Below, piece by piece: positions 34,971 to 47,163 of a DNA stretch of 64,000 nt; the first letter of the stretch is position 1; each line of letters begins with the position of its first letter. Origin of the DNA: Lunularia cruciata. Its lineage: Eukaryota; Streptophyta; Marchantiopsida; Lunulariales; Lunulariaceae. The position numbers and the translations under genes were made by a program. The notes under the pieces are model-generated. The model was not told where the DNA came from and did not search any database. It saw only the letters and a list, made by a program, of their open reading frames with translations. Location of the stretch: contig OX419756.1 in NCBI GenBank assembly GCA_948567375.1, positions 48,002,333-48,066,332 of the forward strand, given 5' to 3'.

Positions 34971-36246
34971 ATGTCTATTGGAGTTGTTCGATGGGATTAG
35001 CATTGGACTAGTTGCGGTATTACATGTGGGTATATGAGTACAGAGGTACTTGTATGTAAAGAGAGATGAGACTGCCAGGTGAGTCTCTCTCCATCATATG
35101 GTATACTTGGCCTACCGGTATCTTGAGTTATTATCGATGTCAATAGGTAGGGGTTACCAAAAGGCCTACTAGCAGACATTTCTTTGTTGGGGGTGCATGA
35201 TCTAGAGCGACATGGGCTTGTTCATTTGGTGATTTTTGGATGGCCATATTAGGGACATACATGTGTTGGCCAAGGTTTGGGTCTTCAAGATCCCTATTCT
35301 GGTGTGTTTTGGGAGATGTTACAGATACTACGACACCTCCATGTTCATCAAACCATTTCTCTAGCTTATTTTGGAGAACATCTCTTTGATGGGTGATTCT
35401 TGCACCCGGGTGGTGGCGAGTACACATCAGGTCCATTCTTGGATGTGGCCTATTGATTTGGTAGAGGTAGCCAGAGTGGGATCACAAGCTCATCGTCTTT
35501 GTCTTTGGTGGACAAACCTCTTACCTATAGAAGTTCTATAGCGTGCTTATGATGAGATTCAACGACTAGACCACATCATTGTTGATGACATCTTGGATGT
35601 TGGGTATTAGTCTCAGATGGTGGTAGTGGCTGATAGGTCACTTATGGCAATGGTGAACCTAATCGAACAGTAGAGCCACTTTTCCCACACTTATGAGTTT
35701 CTTAGGCTCTCATGCTTTTGGAGAGGGAGGTCCTGGATTGGTTTGGGACTCACAATTACAGCAATTGATGGAGCTTAACACTGATGAGAGAGAGCGGGCA
35801 ATGGGTTTTTGCACCGGTATTACCACTATTCTAGCATTGTTAGAGGCATCTAGGCGTCAAGTGTTAGGTCAAGCTATGGACTTGAACTGTTTGACTTGGA
35901 TTGTGAGCCTTGGCTTGGCAAAGCAGCATAGGATGCACTTGATAGGCTCACCACTTGAACACTTGTAAGCCTTGTGCCTATCAAGACAATTCAGGCACAT
36001 GCTATGGATGATGGACCAAGTGGACAGGGTATTCTTGGAACACAACCAATGGCTACTAGGGAGAGTGGTCTACTTGGAGTCCATCCAGGTGAGCATGGTC
36101 TACTTGAATTATACCCTTGGTCTACTTGAAATGCAACTAGAGGACGTATGTAGCTTGCAACTAGAGTAGAAGGAGTTTTTCACACTGAGGTTGGGACCTC
36201 TAGTGCTTGGGAGCATGACACTATTGCTCCCAAGGGCCCAATGTAG
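34971..36246 (+). pseudogene. second M copy, C5 DNA methyltransferase (decayed)
   Basis: Starts with the motif-I region (LLELFDGISIGL) and YLYVKRDE. The catalytic PC region reads TGG-CCA-TAT, so the cysteine codon is lost to Tyr. ENI remains of ENV. Motif X (VLGQAMDLNCLTWIVSLGLA) is clear at about 35860-35920. It ends at TAG-CAG-CCA (36244-36252), identical to the young copy. Confidence 0.75.
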
Positions 36247-39200
36247 CAGCCAGTCAACACGTCTTCCACTCCTACTATAGTTATAGATGATACTTGGGAG
36301 CTAGATCTTGGAACCAAGTTTACAAGAGAGGAAAGACAGAGAGTTTGGAGGTTCTTGAGGAGCTACACGAGTTGTTTTGCCTTCAATATGAAGGATTTGG
36401 AGGCTCTAAAAGGACCTGATATTTGGATTGAGTTGAGTAGCAATACACCAGTTTCTTTACGTCCTTATTGATATAGTGACATGGAGAGGATATTGATTCA
36501 GAGTTGGAGTAGAGACTTTTTTGAAGCTGGTTTGGTGGAGATTTCACATATAGAGTATGCATCAACTATAGTGATGCCAACCAAGAAGGATAGACACAGA
36601 TAGGCAAATGTGTGGAGATTACTATCCTATCAACCAACAGACTAGGGTTGATTGGTATGTCATGCCTACACGAAAGGAGATCTTTGATGTAATTGGGCAT
36701 GCAAAGGTCTTTAGTACTTTGGATCTTCAAGAGATATCATCAATTGCCAATCAAGGAGGAGGATAAGTCCAATATAACACATCCTTAGGGCAAGGATGTG
36801 TTATATCAGTGGAGGTTCTTACCATTTGGGTTGAAGGACGCTCTTGCTGAGGTCTAGAAGGTCATGGACAAGATCTTAACTGGATTGGATTTTGCTTGGT
36901 GTTATATTGATGACATTTTGGTCTATAGCACTACTGTGGAGGAGCATGAGAGATAGTTGTTGGAGGTGTTTGAGAGGTTGAGATCTCATGGACTCAAATT
37001 ACATCTTGGGAAGTGTAGGTTCTTCCACAAGCAGGTTGAATATTTGGGTCACACTATCTACTCTGGAGGACTCGGTGTTCAATAGACCAAGGTGGAGGCT
37101 ATTGCACATATTCCTCAACCTACACATGTGAGCAAAGTGTGAGCATTCCTTGGGTTGGCAAAATTCTATTGTTGCTATGTTAGAGGATTTAGTGTCATTG
37201 CCAAGGCCTTGATGAAGCTGACCAAGCTTACACAAGAGTGGTGTTGGAGAGATGAGCAGGAGAGAGCTTTTGCAGAGCTCAAGGAGAGGTTGATATCTAC
37301 TCCTATTTTGAGGAGACTGATCAGAGGACAACCATTTCAAATTCTAACTGATTGGAGTATGTTGGGGCTTGGAGCAGTGCTCACCTAACATGATGATGAG
37401 AAGAAGGAGTTTGTGGTGGCCTATGCTAGTCACTCCAACAATTCAACAAAGGCAAAATATAGTTCTTATGAAGGGGAGTGCTTGGTAGCAATTTATGTAG
37501 TAATACATTTTTGATGTTACCTATTTGGTAACCCCTTTACTCTCATCATTGATCATCAACCACTAGAGTGGTTGATGGAGTCCAACAAGCTTTTAGGGAA
37601 GCTTGCATGATGGGCTTTGATTTTATAAGAGTATGATTTCATGGTTGTTCATAGACTTGGAGTGGTGAACCATGATATAGATGGGTTGAGTAGAAACCCA
37701 TGTCCCAGCCCGCAAGATCAGACCAGAGCAAGTTGGCATGGTGAGACAGATGAGGAGATGGTGCCATGATGGCATGCATCTACCTTTCTTTGTATGTTTT
37801 CTAAGACTTTGGTGGTATCTCTCTCAATGCATACCGGAGGAGTTATTGAGGTCACAAATCTAGAGAGTAGAGATAGTGGTACAATCGAGAAAGACATTCA
37901 TGATGATGTCTTAGTGATGGACTATCTTTGCATTGGTGTTGTGGGTGGTACAGTTGGGGCCAAGGAGAGAGATTGTGTCCTTCAATGAGCTAAGCGGTTC
38001 AGATTGGATGGCAGACACCTTTTGCGTGTATGGGAAAATGGTAGAGTGAGAGTAGTACCGCTTCCATCTTAGAGACTACAATTAGTTTGTCATGCTCATA
38101 AGGAGCTAAGACATTTTATAGTAAAGCATACATATAGCTTACTCTAGAGTCATTATTGGTGGTACAGTATGCAAACAATGTACAGTAGTTTGTTACCAGA
38201 TGTGTGGTTTGTGACCAAGTTGAGCATCATTCAATGCTCCAATGCCACAATTGCACCCATTATCTATCATGGAATTGGGTTACGGTTGGAGTTTGTACTT
38301 TGTTGGACCTTTACCATTGATTAGGAGACATCATCAATATGTTTTTGGTGATGGTGGAGCACTTCTTCAAGTGGATTGAGTTGGTGGCACTTCTTAAAAA
38401 GTCCAATGAAGGGACGGCTTATTTGTTCCTAGATTGGATTCTTAGTCATTTTGGTGCACCAATTGAGGTTTTGACTGATCAAGGTACATAGTTCTTGGGG
38501 GAGTTTTAGGTCTTGTATGACAAGGCTTTGATTGATCATCATACTATATTCCAAGATCACCCTAAGGCAGATGGCTTAGCAAAGAGAGTGGTTAAGACGG
38601 TTAAGAGAGGATTGTGAAAGTATGGTTTGCGGAGATGCCACTTGGGAGATTAGGATCTCCAGTTACCTTGGTTGGCCATGGGCTATTGGTTCAGCTGGCA
38701 AGCTTCCTTTGCATCCTTCTCTCCATAATTTCTACTCTATGGAAAAGATCCAGATTTACCTACAGCCATTTATCAAGATACTATTGTAGTTTTGAACTTG
38801 GATGATCCAGATGTATGGATGAGCGCATGTTCTCAACGGGCAAAGATCTTTCAAAGAAGGATGCCAATGGCCTTTTAGAACTTGGCAATTTCTCAGCATA
38901 AAGATACCTTATGTTATGGTACTATTTGAGGGGGAGGCTATAGACCCTCAATCTATTGATTTCATCCAAGGGACTATGTATATCTACAACAGACAACACC
39001 GATGACACTTGATACTTTTATAGGCCGCACTATCTTGAGAGTGCATGAGGTTTTGCTATCTAGAGTCCTTGTTGTTGGAAGGACATGATGGAGTTTTTTG
39101 GAAGGATCATGTGTGCAATTGTATGCCATGCCACCTCCCAAACATTGATGGTACTATCAACCCAAGCTTGGCACTTGTATGTGCATGCTTGAGGTGTATG

Positions 39201-39335
39201 TTATGTTGCTCTTTTGGTGGAATTGCTATTATGTTAGTGTATGATAGTTGTTCAAGAGGATGGCATATGGCATGTATGACTCCTCCCCTCACGATGGTTC
39301 CTTAGGGACAATGGTTATGTCCTAGATGTACTTGA
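36247..39335 (+). pseudogene. second M copy, RT, RNase H, integrase and PHD (decayed)
   Basis: Clear pieces: the YIDDILVYSTTVEEHER region at about 36905, the RNase H start near 37330, the integrase core near 38330-38560 and the PHD finger 39190-39335. The last Cys of the PHD (TGT 39327-39329) is intact. Stops are mostly TAG for CAG. A 15-bp inverted duplication lies at 36772-36806. Confidence 0.75.
36772..36806. repeat. perfect 15-bp inverted repeat, 5-base loop
   Basis: Arms 36772-36786 and 36792-36806 around AGGGC, inside the RT region. The right arm is the ancestral sequence; the left arm has replaced unrelated bases. Confidence 0.9.
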
Positions 39336-39505
39336 CCTATAGCTAGTTCATCCTTTATATGGTATGGATTGTAAACATGTGACTAATGATGGGGCTCAAT
39401 AGCACCCGGCCTCTTGATCTTTACCCCCATCATAGGATATACCATATACTTGGAATAGATGGCTATCTAGAGTTAAAGGGACCTAACCGCCAGTTAGGGA
39501 GGCGA

Positions 39506-39611
39506 TTGTGGCACTTTAGAATCTATGTATGACTTATGTGTGAGTTATGTGTCTAAAGTGTATGATGTTGATAGTGATGTTTGTTGTGTAGTGATGTATA
39601 TACGCATGACA
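39506..39611 (+). repeat. second M copy, repeat B1
   Basis: 106 bp, directly after the purine tract (GGGAGGCGA), ending GCATGACA. It is separated from A2 by two bases (AC). Confidence 0.85.
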
Positions 39612-39613
39612 AC

Positions 39614-40009
39614 TATCACGCCATTTGTAGTGTTGTATCTAGATTGCTCAAACCCTAGAGTTGCAATGATAGTGGTTAGAGGTATTTTAGCAATTTCCCA
39701 TAGACTACTTTCCAATAGTCAGATTTTGTGTTTTGTGTATTGACTACATGGTGGGACCCACCATCACCTTACACCGTTCATACGGTTGGGTGTGTCATCA
39801 ACAAGACCATTGGTGTGGACCTAGGTCAAAATCAGGAGTATATCTTGGGAGTGTAGCTCCAAAGAGCTCACTTCTCTATTGTTGAGCCTTTGAGTTCTTG
39901 GCTAGAGTGAGTGTGGTTTGATTGTAATCAATTTTTGGCAGCTTATAGAGTGATAGATCAGGTACTGATCTGAGTTCAGTTGATTTGAGTGGTGTAAATG
40001 AAATGATTA
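39614..40009 (+). repeat. second M copy, repeat A2
   Basis: Starts TATCACGCC (decayed TGTCACGCC) and ends GATTA. Slightly shortened by small deletions relative to A1. Confidence 0.85.
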
Positions 40010-40010
40010 A

Positions 40011-40099
40011 TTATGGCACTTGAGAGTCTATGTATAACTTATGTGTGAGTTGTGTGTCTATAGTGTATGATGCTGACATCAATGTATATATGCACAACA
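40011..40099 (+). repeat. second M copy, repeat B2 (3' terminus)
   Basis: Second copy of block B, with a small internal deletion, ending GCACAACA at the AGGA duplication. Confidence 0.85.
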
Positions 40100-40922
40100 A
40101 GGACATTTAGGAACCATGGATGTTGTCTATAGTGCCTCAAAGAGCATGAAAGATTGGGGAAATATGACTTTTCTACCAACCTCTCCTCTTTGTGGGTCCA
40201 GCTCCATTGATGATCCTCTAGGCTCTAGAGCACATATTGCACTCCTAGTTATTATAGTAGATGCATCTACTTATGTTGCTCTGCACATAAAGTCCAAGAT
40301 ATCTCCATCACCATCATAATAGATGGAAACCTCAACACTTAAATCTGATCTCCTTTAAGTTATGGCCATACTAGCTTATCTTTGCTCTAGTTGCTCAATC
40401 TGAGTAACCATAGTTGTATCAAATTCAAGGGCACGTATTGTGCCACTACCAAGTGTAGGTCTTCTACCACCTCATCCTCCATGACCTAGGGCTCCTCTAC
40501 TACCTGCCACAAAAACCCTACCACTTTGTAATCTTGGGAGGAGGTCAAAGCATTGGTCATTGGTGTGACCAAATTTGTGCAAATTTGTCACATTGTTTAT
40601 AGGCTGGTTGTGATGCACCAAAAGTATCATGTACATTTCCTTGAGTGCATTTTCTCTTGTGGTGAGGTCCACCACAAGTCCAACAAGCAACACCACCACT
40701 CATTGGTTGTTATTGATCCATCCAAAAATGAACTTAAGGATCTAGTTGCACTAGGTCATCCACTCGCTCCATAAGATCTAAGCTGTCCACTCTACCCTTT
40801 GAAGCCAACATGGTGTGGTGCACTCTAGAAGAAGTAAAAATTGTCAAAATTGCCTCCTTACCAAATCCTAATATCACTACTCTCCCTTACATCATGTTCA
40901 GCTTAATGCGCTCTGTGAGCCG

Positions 40923-41605
40923 GCCTGTCTCTCACTTAGGATGAACCTCTAATGTCTATTATGGTAGCTCACCATGGACTAAGAAGACAAAGAACCCCCA
41001 ACTCCATCATACTCCTCCAAGGCTAACAATCCAAGACTCAAGCATTGCTCACTAGAGAACTCAATAAGAGAGAGATAGTTGCAAATGAAAGGATGATGAG
41101 TACCTCCTCACCCCTAGTTTATATACTTGTGAAATAATTATGCACCAAAGTTACTAATTACTAGAGTAACTCAAGTTACTAGGCTAAAAGTCAAGTAAAG
41201 TCAAAAAGTATAAAGGAATATCCATCCACATGGGCATATTCCACTAAGCATGTGATCTTATCTTGACCCAACCACTAAGTCAAGGATTCCTTCACATGGG
41301 CTATCCTTGGACTATAGAAGAATCCAAAACAAAAAGTCTTGCGGGCCCAAGAGTTCTCAACTCTTTCTTCAAAGTCAAACATCTAGGAATAATACCAAGT
41401 CAACACATTAGAATCCAAAATAGTGCTGCTCATCTTTTCCACTTCCTCTAAAGTAAGGTCCTCTCTATCTTAGCTTTGATTAACTTTAGCTTATCATGAC
41501 TAATGTAGAACCATCTTTTATCTCTATATAAATAATATCTCTCAAGTACTAGTAATACCAAACTAAATATCACAATACTACATACATGCACAAATGGATA
41601 TTATA
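40923..41605 (-). mobile_element. family-T solo LTR, reverse orientation
   Basis: Starts TGTGAGCC and ends ATTATA on the plus strand (reverse of the LTR ends), flanked by GCTC at 40919-40922 and 41606-41609. M-old Gag continues on both sides. Confidence 0.9.
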
Positions 41606-42975
41606 GCTCGGCCAAAGTAAGTGAGGTAACCTATAACAATGTAGCATTATGTACTCTACATTGGAACTCCCTATCCAAGATCCCATACCAAAATTGGACT
41701 GCATGGGCCTCAGTAACTCCTTGAATGAAACTACTAGTTGTCTCATGCAAGTGTATGCCTCATGTAGGCTCTCTCCAACCTTTTGTTGGAACTCTTGTAA
41801 GCTTTTCAACTTGTCAGTCCGCACTCCTTTGTAGTTATGCCTTGAGCACTAGAACTCCACTATGAGATTAAACCATGGTACTAACCCACATCTTACAATG
41901 GTACCTCCACTTGTAGTAGCACCATCTCAAACTAGTGCACCTCCATTGGATACACCAATGCTATTAGAGCTAGAACTTGTAAGTATTACCAATCTACTCC
42001 TAAAAATTGAGCCTAAAGTGATGGAGATGTAGTTTGGAGACTAGTATTGCCTCCATAGCTCAATCTACTCCAAGTGAGCTCTCCTAAACTCATGGTATTC
42101 ATCCATCAATGGATCCTCTAATTGTTGGAACAACCTCTTCCATGCCATGAAAGGTGTGAACAAAACTGGGTTTTACATCTATTGTAGATCATACTAATTA
42201 TCAAACTCCTAGATGAAGTTATCCAACTCAATGGTACCCACTATACCAAAGTAGTGCTTGAGACCTTTGGAGGCCCCATAAATCTTGTCCATGTCTCATA
42301 ACAATGGTGCAAACACATAAGGTGCACTCTCAATTGGATTAGCTCCCATGTCAAACTCCAAAACAAAATCAATACCCTTCCTCACTAGGACCTAAGATAT
42401 GATATTGAGCACCACTTCATATAAAACCACTACGTACTACAATAAAATCTCTTCTCAAATCCTTGGAGAACCCTATTGTGACGATGTACTCCAAATTGCA
42501 ACTGTCACCACCAAGAACCACCCATTAATGTAATTCTAACTATGATAACTACACTATGGGGAAAGGCAATCTATAAATTGCCATCATAACATGCACTCTC
42601 ATTATATGTATGCCTTTACTTCCTACCTCACCACAGAGAAAAATAGGTAGTCTGACAAGTCGTCACTCCAACCTCACTATCAAGAGCACATTAGAGCACC
42701 AATGCTCTAAATATCAAGGCACTTCTTCATACAAACTTGATACACAAATAAGAAGCAAAGAATGGAGGGAGTCCAATCACAAGAAATTAAAACAATAACA
42801 CTCCATCTTACAAATCAAAGCCGGACTAACTTTACCACTATTTGGCATTTGATATAATAGGAATGTTTATCTACTCCTATGCTACCAAGATCACCAAGGA
42901 TGGGATCAAATTTTCTATCATAACAAAAGCTACATGCATACATGTATCAATCTAATAATCATTAAGACAAAAAAT

Positions 42976-43038
42976 GAGGGTGGACTAATTGGCTAAGGCA
43001 TCAATCTAGGAGCCAAAGATCTGCTTCAAACCCCATTG
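42976..43038 (+). other. tRNA-like relic in the M-old leader
   Basis: Runs GAGGGTGGACTAATTGGCTA through an anticodon-like arm to CTTCAAACCCC, resembling D-arm (A box) and T-arm (B box) sequence. On the M element it lies antisense. The young copy carries the same block at 44881-44945; the second copy lacks it. It is too divergent to be a working tRNA. Confidence 0.45.
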
Positions 43039-43526
43039 CACATAATCCTAAAGGGTGTATATTTTGGCTTGTTGGCCTTTTGTACCCTCTCTAGCCCACC
43101 GTCCTATGCCTTTAAATGCCAAAATTTACTCAAGCATCAACTTGGGCCAAATTGAGAAGATGAGAGACCTTCAAATCCCTAAGTTGAGGAGATAGGTTCC
43201 AAATCCGCTTCCAATTTTTTCATTTTGGATTCAATTTACACCAAATCAACCCTTATTCCACCTTCTTGTGTTCCAATTTAACATCTTTTGTTTCAAATTG
43301 ACTCAATTTTGAGAAATTTGGGTAGTGCTTGTATACCATCTGCCACATTGTCAAATCTGCAGCAAATTGAGCATAGCTTCCACACCTGGTACACTTGAAT
43401 TCCTTTTAATAAAAGGGAATTAAAGTAAAAATGATCACATATACCAAAAATCCCACCAACCTTTGAAATATCACCTATGCATTAAGTTCACACAGCGGAT
43501 GTCTACTTGATCTCACTTCTCTGATG

Positions 43527-43699
43527 TCATTTGTTTAGTCTCAACTCGCATCACACTCAATTTGGATTAGAAATCAATCTTCAACTCAATAATCTACCAA
43601 CAATGGGCACCAATTACAATCAAGCCACACCTACTCTAGCTAAGAGACTCCAATTGATGCTTGTCGGCCTCTATCTACCATGGACAAGAACTTGAAAGT
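43527..43699 (-). repeat. M-old repeat A1, first part
   Basis: Reverse block A, cut by the insertion of the young M element; the rest is at 53632-53886. It passes directly into leader (CATCAGAGAAGTG on the minus strand) with no block B, as in the other copies. Confidence 0.75.
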
Positions 43700-44148
43700 T
43701 GTCACGCCATTTGTAGTTCCGCATCTAGATGCTCGGACACTGGAGTTCCAGTGATGGTAGTTAGAGTTATTCTAGCTGTTTCTCAGGGACTACTTTCCGA
43801 CGGTCAGATTTTGTGTTTGGGGTACTGACTTCACGGTGGGGCCCACCGTCACTTTGCACCGTTTGCACCGTCGAGTGTGCCATCAGCGGGACCGTTAGGG
43901 TTTCAGGGCTAGCTCGAGTCCAGGGGGTATAGTTTCGAAGTGAGCTCCAGAGAGCTCACTTCTCTGATGTTGAGCCTTCGAGTTCCTAGCTATGGTGGAC
44001 AGAGGTCGGCGAGCGTCACCTAGATTCTCTATGCTTGAGTGGGTGTGGCTTGACTGTAATCAGTGCCCAGTTGTTGGCAGTTTATAGAGTGACAGATCAA
44101 GTACTGATCTGAGTTGAGTTGAGTTGAAAGTGTTAAGCAATCTGATTA
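43700..44148 (+). repeat. young M element, repeat A1
   Basis: The 5' terminus. Contains a perfect 11-bp hairpin (43937-43962, GAAGTGAGCTC, loop CAGA). It ends GATTA and is followed directly by the internal region, with no block B. Confidence 0.93.
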
Positions 44149-45681
44149 CATCAGAGAAGTGAAGTCAAGGGGAAATCGGGTGCAGGAACGTTGAGTGTTG
44201 GTGGTATCTCCAAGCTCGGTGGATCGTGGTAGCTCGATTCAGGTTCTGTGTTTCCCTAGTGTGCAGAAGCTCGTGTAGTTGATGCAAATTTGGCAGTTAG
44301 GCGGACGGTGTGCGGAAGTGCTGGCCAAATTTCAAGCAAAGAAGGAGCAATTTTTTAGCAGTGTTGTGATTTTGAGCTCAGGAGGTGAAGGCAGGACCAA
44401 TTTGCTGTGAGTTGGGCTCAGAAAGTGAAATTGAAGGTGGAGTTGGAAAGCTCTTCTCATGAAATTGTGATTTGGAAAAACCCGTTTTGTCAATTTGGCT
44501 CGAGTGGAAAGTTAGCGGGGGATTTGGCGGACATCCATCTTTAGGGTTTATGTCAGATTTACGTCAGATTTTTGGGCCAGAATTGGAGGAGTTTCGCTGT
44601 TTGGCCAGATTTGGAGAAGTTTTGCTAGTTTGGAGGAGTTTCGTAGATTTGGAGAAGTTTCGCCAATTTTGGAGGAGGTTCGAAGTGGCAACAAGAAAGG
44701 CCTCATTTGGCTGAATTTCGGCGTTTCGAGGCATTGGGGCTGTGGGCTATGAGAGGCTACGAAGGCCTAGAAGGGCCAGAAGGGCCAGCAAGCCAGCTTG
44801 CTGGCGTGAGGCTAGCTAGTTTAGTGTAGATCTTGGTCATTGGTTGGCAAAATCTGCCTTTCTTGCTAGATTGTGCGCAACAAGGTTTGACCCCTAGATC
44901 TCTTGTTCCTAGACTGGTGCCCTAGCCAACTGGTCCACCCTCACTTGTTGTCATAGTGACTGTGCCACTGTTATCTATACACATGTAGCTTTGGCTAGGA
45001 GAGGCAATTTGATCCCATTCTTGGTGATCCTGGTAGCTTAGGACTTAGATACGAACTACTCTTATGTCAAATGCCAAATGGTGGCAGAGTCAGTCCCGTG
45101 TTGTGTTATGAGATGGAGGATTTTCGTTTAGATTTCTTGTGATTGGATCCCCTCCATTCTCTGCTTCCTGTTTGTGCACCACGTTTGTGTGAGGTGCCTT
45201 GACTTTTGAGCGTTGGTGCTCTGGTGTGCTCTCGGTGGTGAGGCTGGAGTGATGACCAGTCAGACTACCTTTGTTTCTCTCCGGTGAGGCAGGAAGTGAT
45301 GACCTGCAGACCGTGAGAGTGCGTGTTATGATGGCAGGTTACAGGTTGCCCTTCCCCTAGTGTAGTTATCTCGGTTAGAGTTACATTAGTGGGTGGTGTC
45401 TAGTTGGTGTTGGCACTTGGTGGGGCACTTGCAGTTGCAACTTGCGGTTGCAGTTGGTGGTTCGGGTTTGCTGTTGCAGTTACGTGGTCACGACGGAGTT
45501 CTTTGGAGATTCCAGAGGAGTTAGCCCTGCAGTACGCAGTGGGTTTACTCGGAGTGGTACTCGGTATCAGCCTGTATCTCAGGTCCCAGTGAGGGAGGAG
45601 ATTGACTCTGAGTTGGAGTTCGACACAGGAGCTGATTCAGTTGAGAGTGCACTTGGTGTGTCCGCACCATTGTTGTGGGAC
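44149..45681 (+). other. young M element, leader
   Basis: 1.5 kb between A1 and the first in-frame ATG. The first bases (CATCAGAGAAGTG) are where a primer site is expected; ATCAGAG is shared with the initiator-Met type site but the leading TGG is absent. It holds the antisense tRNA-like block and a 9-bp inverted repeat (44785-44804). The polyprotein frame is open upstream of 45682 but without an ATG. Confidence 0.6.
44881..44945 (-). other. tRNA-like relic in the young M leader
   Basis: Read on the minus strand: GTGGACCAGTTGGCTAGGGC, an anticodon-like arm, then GGGGTCAAACC as a B-box-like T arm. It matches 42976-43038 in M-old and is absent from the second copy. It may be an old tRNA-derived insertion or have a role in priming. 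Confidence 0.45.
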
Positions 45682-47163
45682 ATGGACGAGATTTATGGGG
45701 CCTCCAAAGGCCCTAGGCGTTACTCTGGTACAGTGGGTACTATTGAGTTGGATGATTTCATCCAGGAGTTCGATAGTTGGTGTGATCTGTAGCAGATGCA
45801 GAACCCGACTTTGTTCACACCCTTCATGGCATGGAAGGGGTTGTTTCAGCACTTGGAGGGTCCACCGATAGACGACTACCATGAGTTCAGGAGAGCTCAT
45901 TTGGAGGAGATTGAGTTATGGAGACAGTATTGGTCTCCACACTATGTCTCCATCACTTCAGGTTCGGTGGCCAGGAGTAGGTTGGCTGTACCTACGAGTT
46001 CTAGCTCGAGTAGTGTTGGTGGAGCTAGTGGAGGTGCACTAGCTGGAGATAGTGCTACTACGAGTGGAGGTACCGCTGCAGGAGGTGGTGTGGTACTAGG
46101 GTTTAACCCCATGGTGGAGTTCTTCCTATGTTTGAGGCAGAAATACCAGGGAGCGCGGACTGACAAGCTGAGGAGCTTGCAGGAGTTCCAGCGGAAGGCT
46201 GGAGAGAGCCTACGCGAGGCATACACTCGCATGAGGCGGCTGATCAGTTTCACTCAGGGAGTTACTGAGGCCCAGGCAGTCCAGTTTTGGTATGGGATAC
46301 TGGACAGGGAGTTGCGACGTAGAGTTCGTGATGCTACATTGTTGCAGGCTACTTCGCCCACTTTGGCAGTAGTCTTTGGTTTGGCTGACCGTATTGAGCT
46401 CAACATGGTGGAGGAGAGAGTGGTGACAACTGGATTTGGTAGAGAGACCTCATCCACGGTTGTGACTTCTTCTAGAGTGCAGCAGAGTGCACCACGCCCA
46501 GTTGGTTTTCGAGGACAGGGTGGACAGCCCAGATCCTATGGAGCGAGTGGAGGGCCTAGTGGAGTTAGACCCTTACCCTCATTTTCGGGTCAGCAGCAGC
46601 CAGTGAGTGGTGGTGTTGCTTGTTGGACTTGTGGTGGACCTCACCATAGGAGAGAGTGTACTCAGGGCAGCGGACCTGATACCTCTGGTGCATCACAGCC
46701 AGCACAGAGGCAGTGTGAGCACTGCCATAGATTTGGTCATACTAGTGACCGGTGTTTTGACCTACACCCGGAGTTACGGAGTGGTAGGGCTGCTATGGCA
46801 GGTAGTAGAGGAGCTCCAGTTCATGGAGGACGAGGTGGTAGAGGTGGTGGTAGAGGATCTACACCTAGTAGGGGTGCGGTACCTGCCCTTACTTCTGACA
46901 CAACTATGGCTACTCGGATTGAGCAGTTGGAGCAGAGATTGGCTAGTATGGCTATTGCTCAGAGGAGATCAGATTCGGGTGCTGAGGCTTCCACCTCATA
47001 TGCTGGTGATAGAGATGCTTTGGACTTCATGTGCGGAGCAGCACAGGTGGATGCATCTGCAGCAGTGACTAGGAGTGCAGTACGTGCTCCAGAGCCTAGA
47101 GGAGCATCAGTGGAGTTGGACCCACAGAGAGGAGAGGTTGGGAGACAGGTCAGACTTCCCTAG
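45682..47163 (+). CDS. gag: young M Gag
   Basis: Structural protein of the particle. The N-terminal part (DDFIQEFDSWCDL, FMAWKGLFQHLEG, HLEEIELWRQYW) has the Trp/Leu pattern of gypsy Gag. A Ser/Gly-rich linker follows, then the core ending FWYGILDRELRRRV, and two zinc knuckles at 46621-46770. A Gly/Arg-rich stretch (GGRGGRGGGRGS) and a short coiled coil (RIEQLEQRLASMAIAQRR) come after. A TAG at 45790-45792 and the TAG at 47161-47163 interrupt it in this copy; upstream frame is open but lacks ATG. Confidence 0.75.

Larger units (their letters stand above)
23059..40099 (+). mobile_element. family-M element, second copy (carries a nested family-T element)
   Basis: Starts TGTCATACC and ends GCACAACA, flanked by AGGA (23055-23058, 40100-40103); M-old Gag/protease sequence is continuous across the site. 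The order is A1, leader, Gag (split by 25101-32836), protease, methyltransferase, TAG 36244-36246, RT, RNase H, integrase, PHD (stop 39333-39335), purine tract, B1, A2, B2. Without the nested element it is about 9.3 kb, near the young copy's 9.9 kb; it lacks part of the leader. Many stops make it inactive. Confidence 0.88.
40104..43526 (-). pseudogene. M-old Gag and leader (decayed), split by a solo LTR
   Basis: Reverse complement of the Gag region from the Gag/protease boundary back to the N-terminus (about 42450), then leader to 43526. Interrupted by the solo LTR 40923-41605. The codon matching the young stop at 45790 is CAA here. The leader holds the tRNA-like block at 42976-43038. Confidence 0.7.

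Noticed and set aside
43700-44148. Hammerhead ribozyme in block A, as in retrozymes.
   Set aside because: A CTGATG string is present but the GAAA and GTC core parts are not in the needed positions.
44149-44165. Initiator-Met primer site after A1.
   Set aside because: Only seven bases (ATCAGAG) agree and the leading TGGT is absent; too short to claim.
45790-45792. TAG in Gag, shared by the young and second M copies, as a programmed stop.
   Set aside because: M-old has CAA at this codon and the following codons (CAG-ATG) do not fit the leaky context. Shared decay or common descent explains it.
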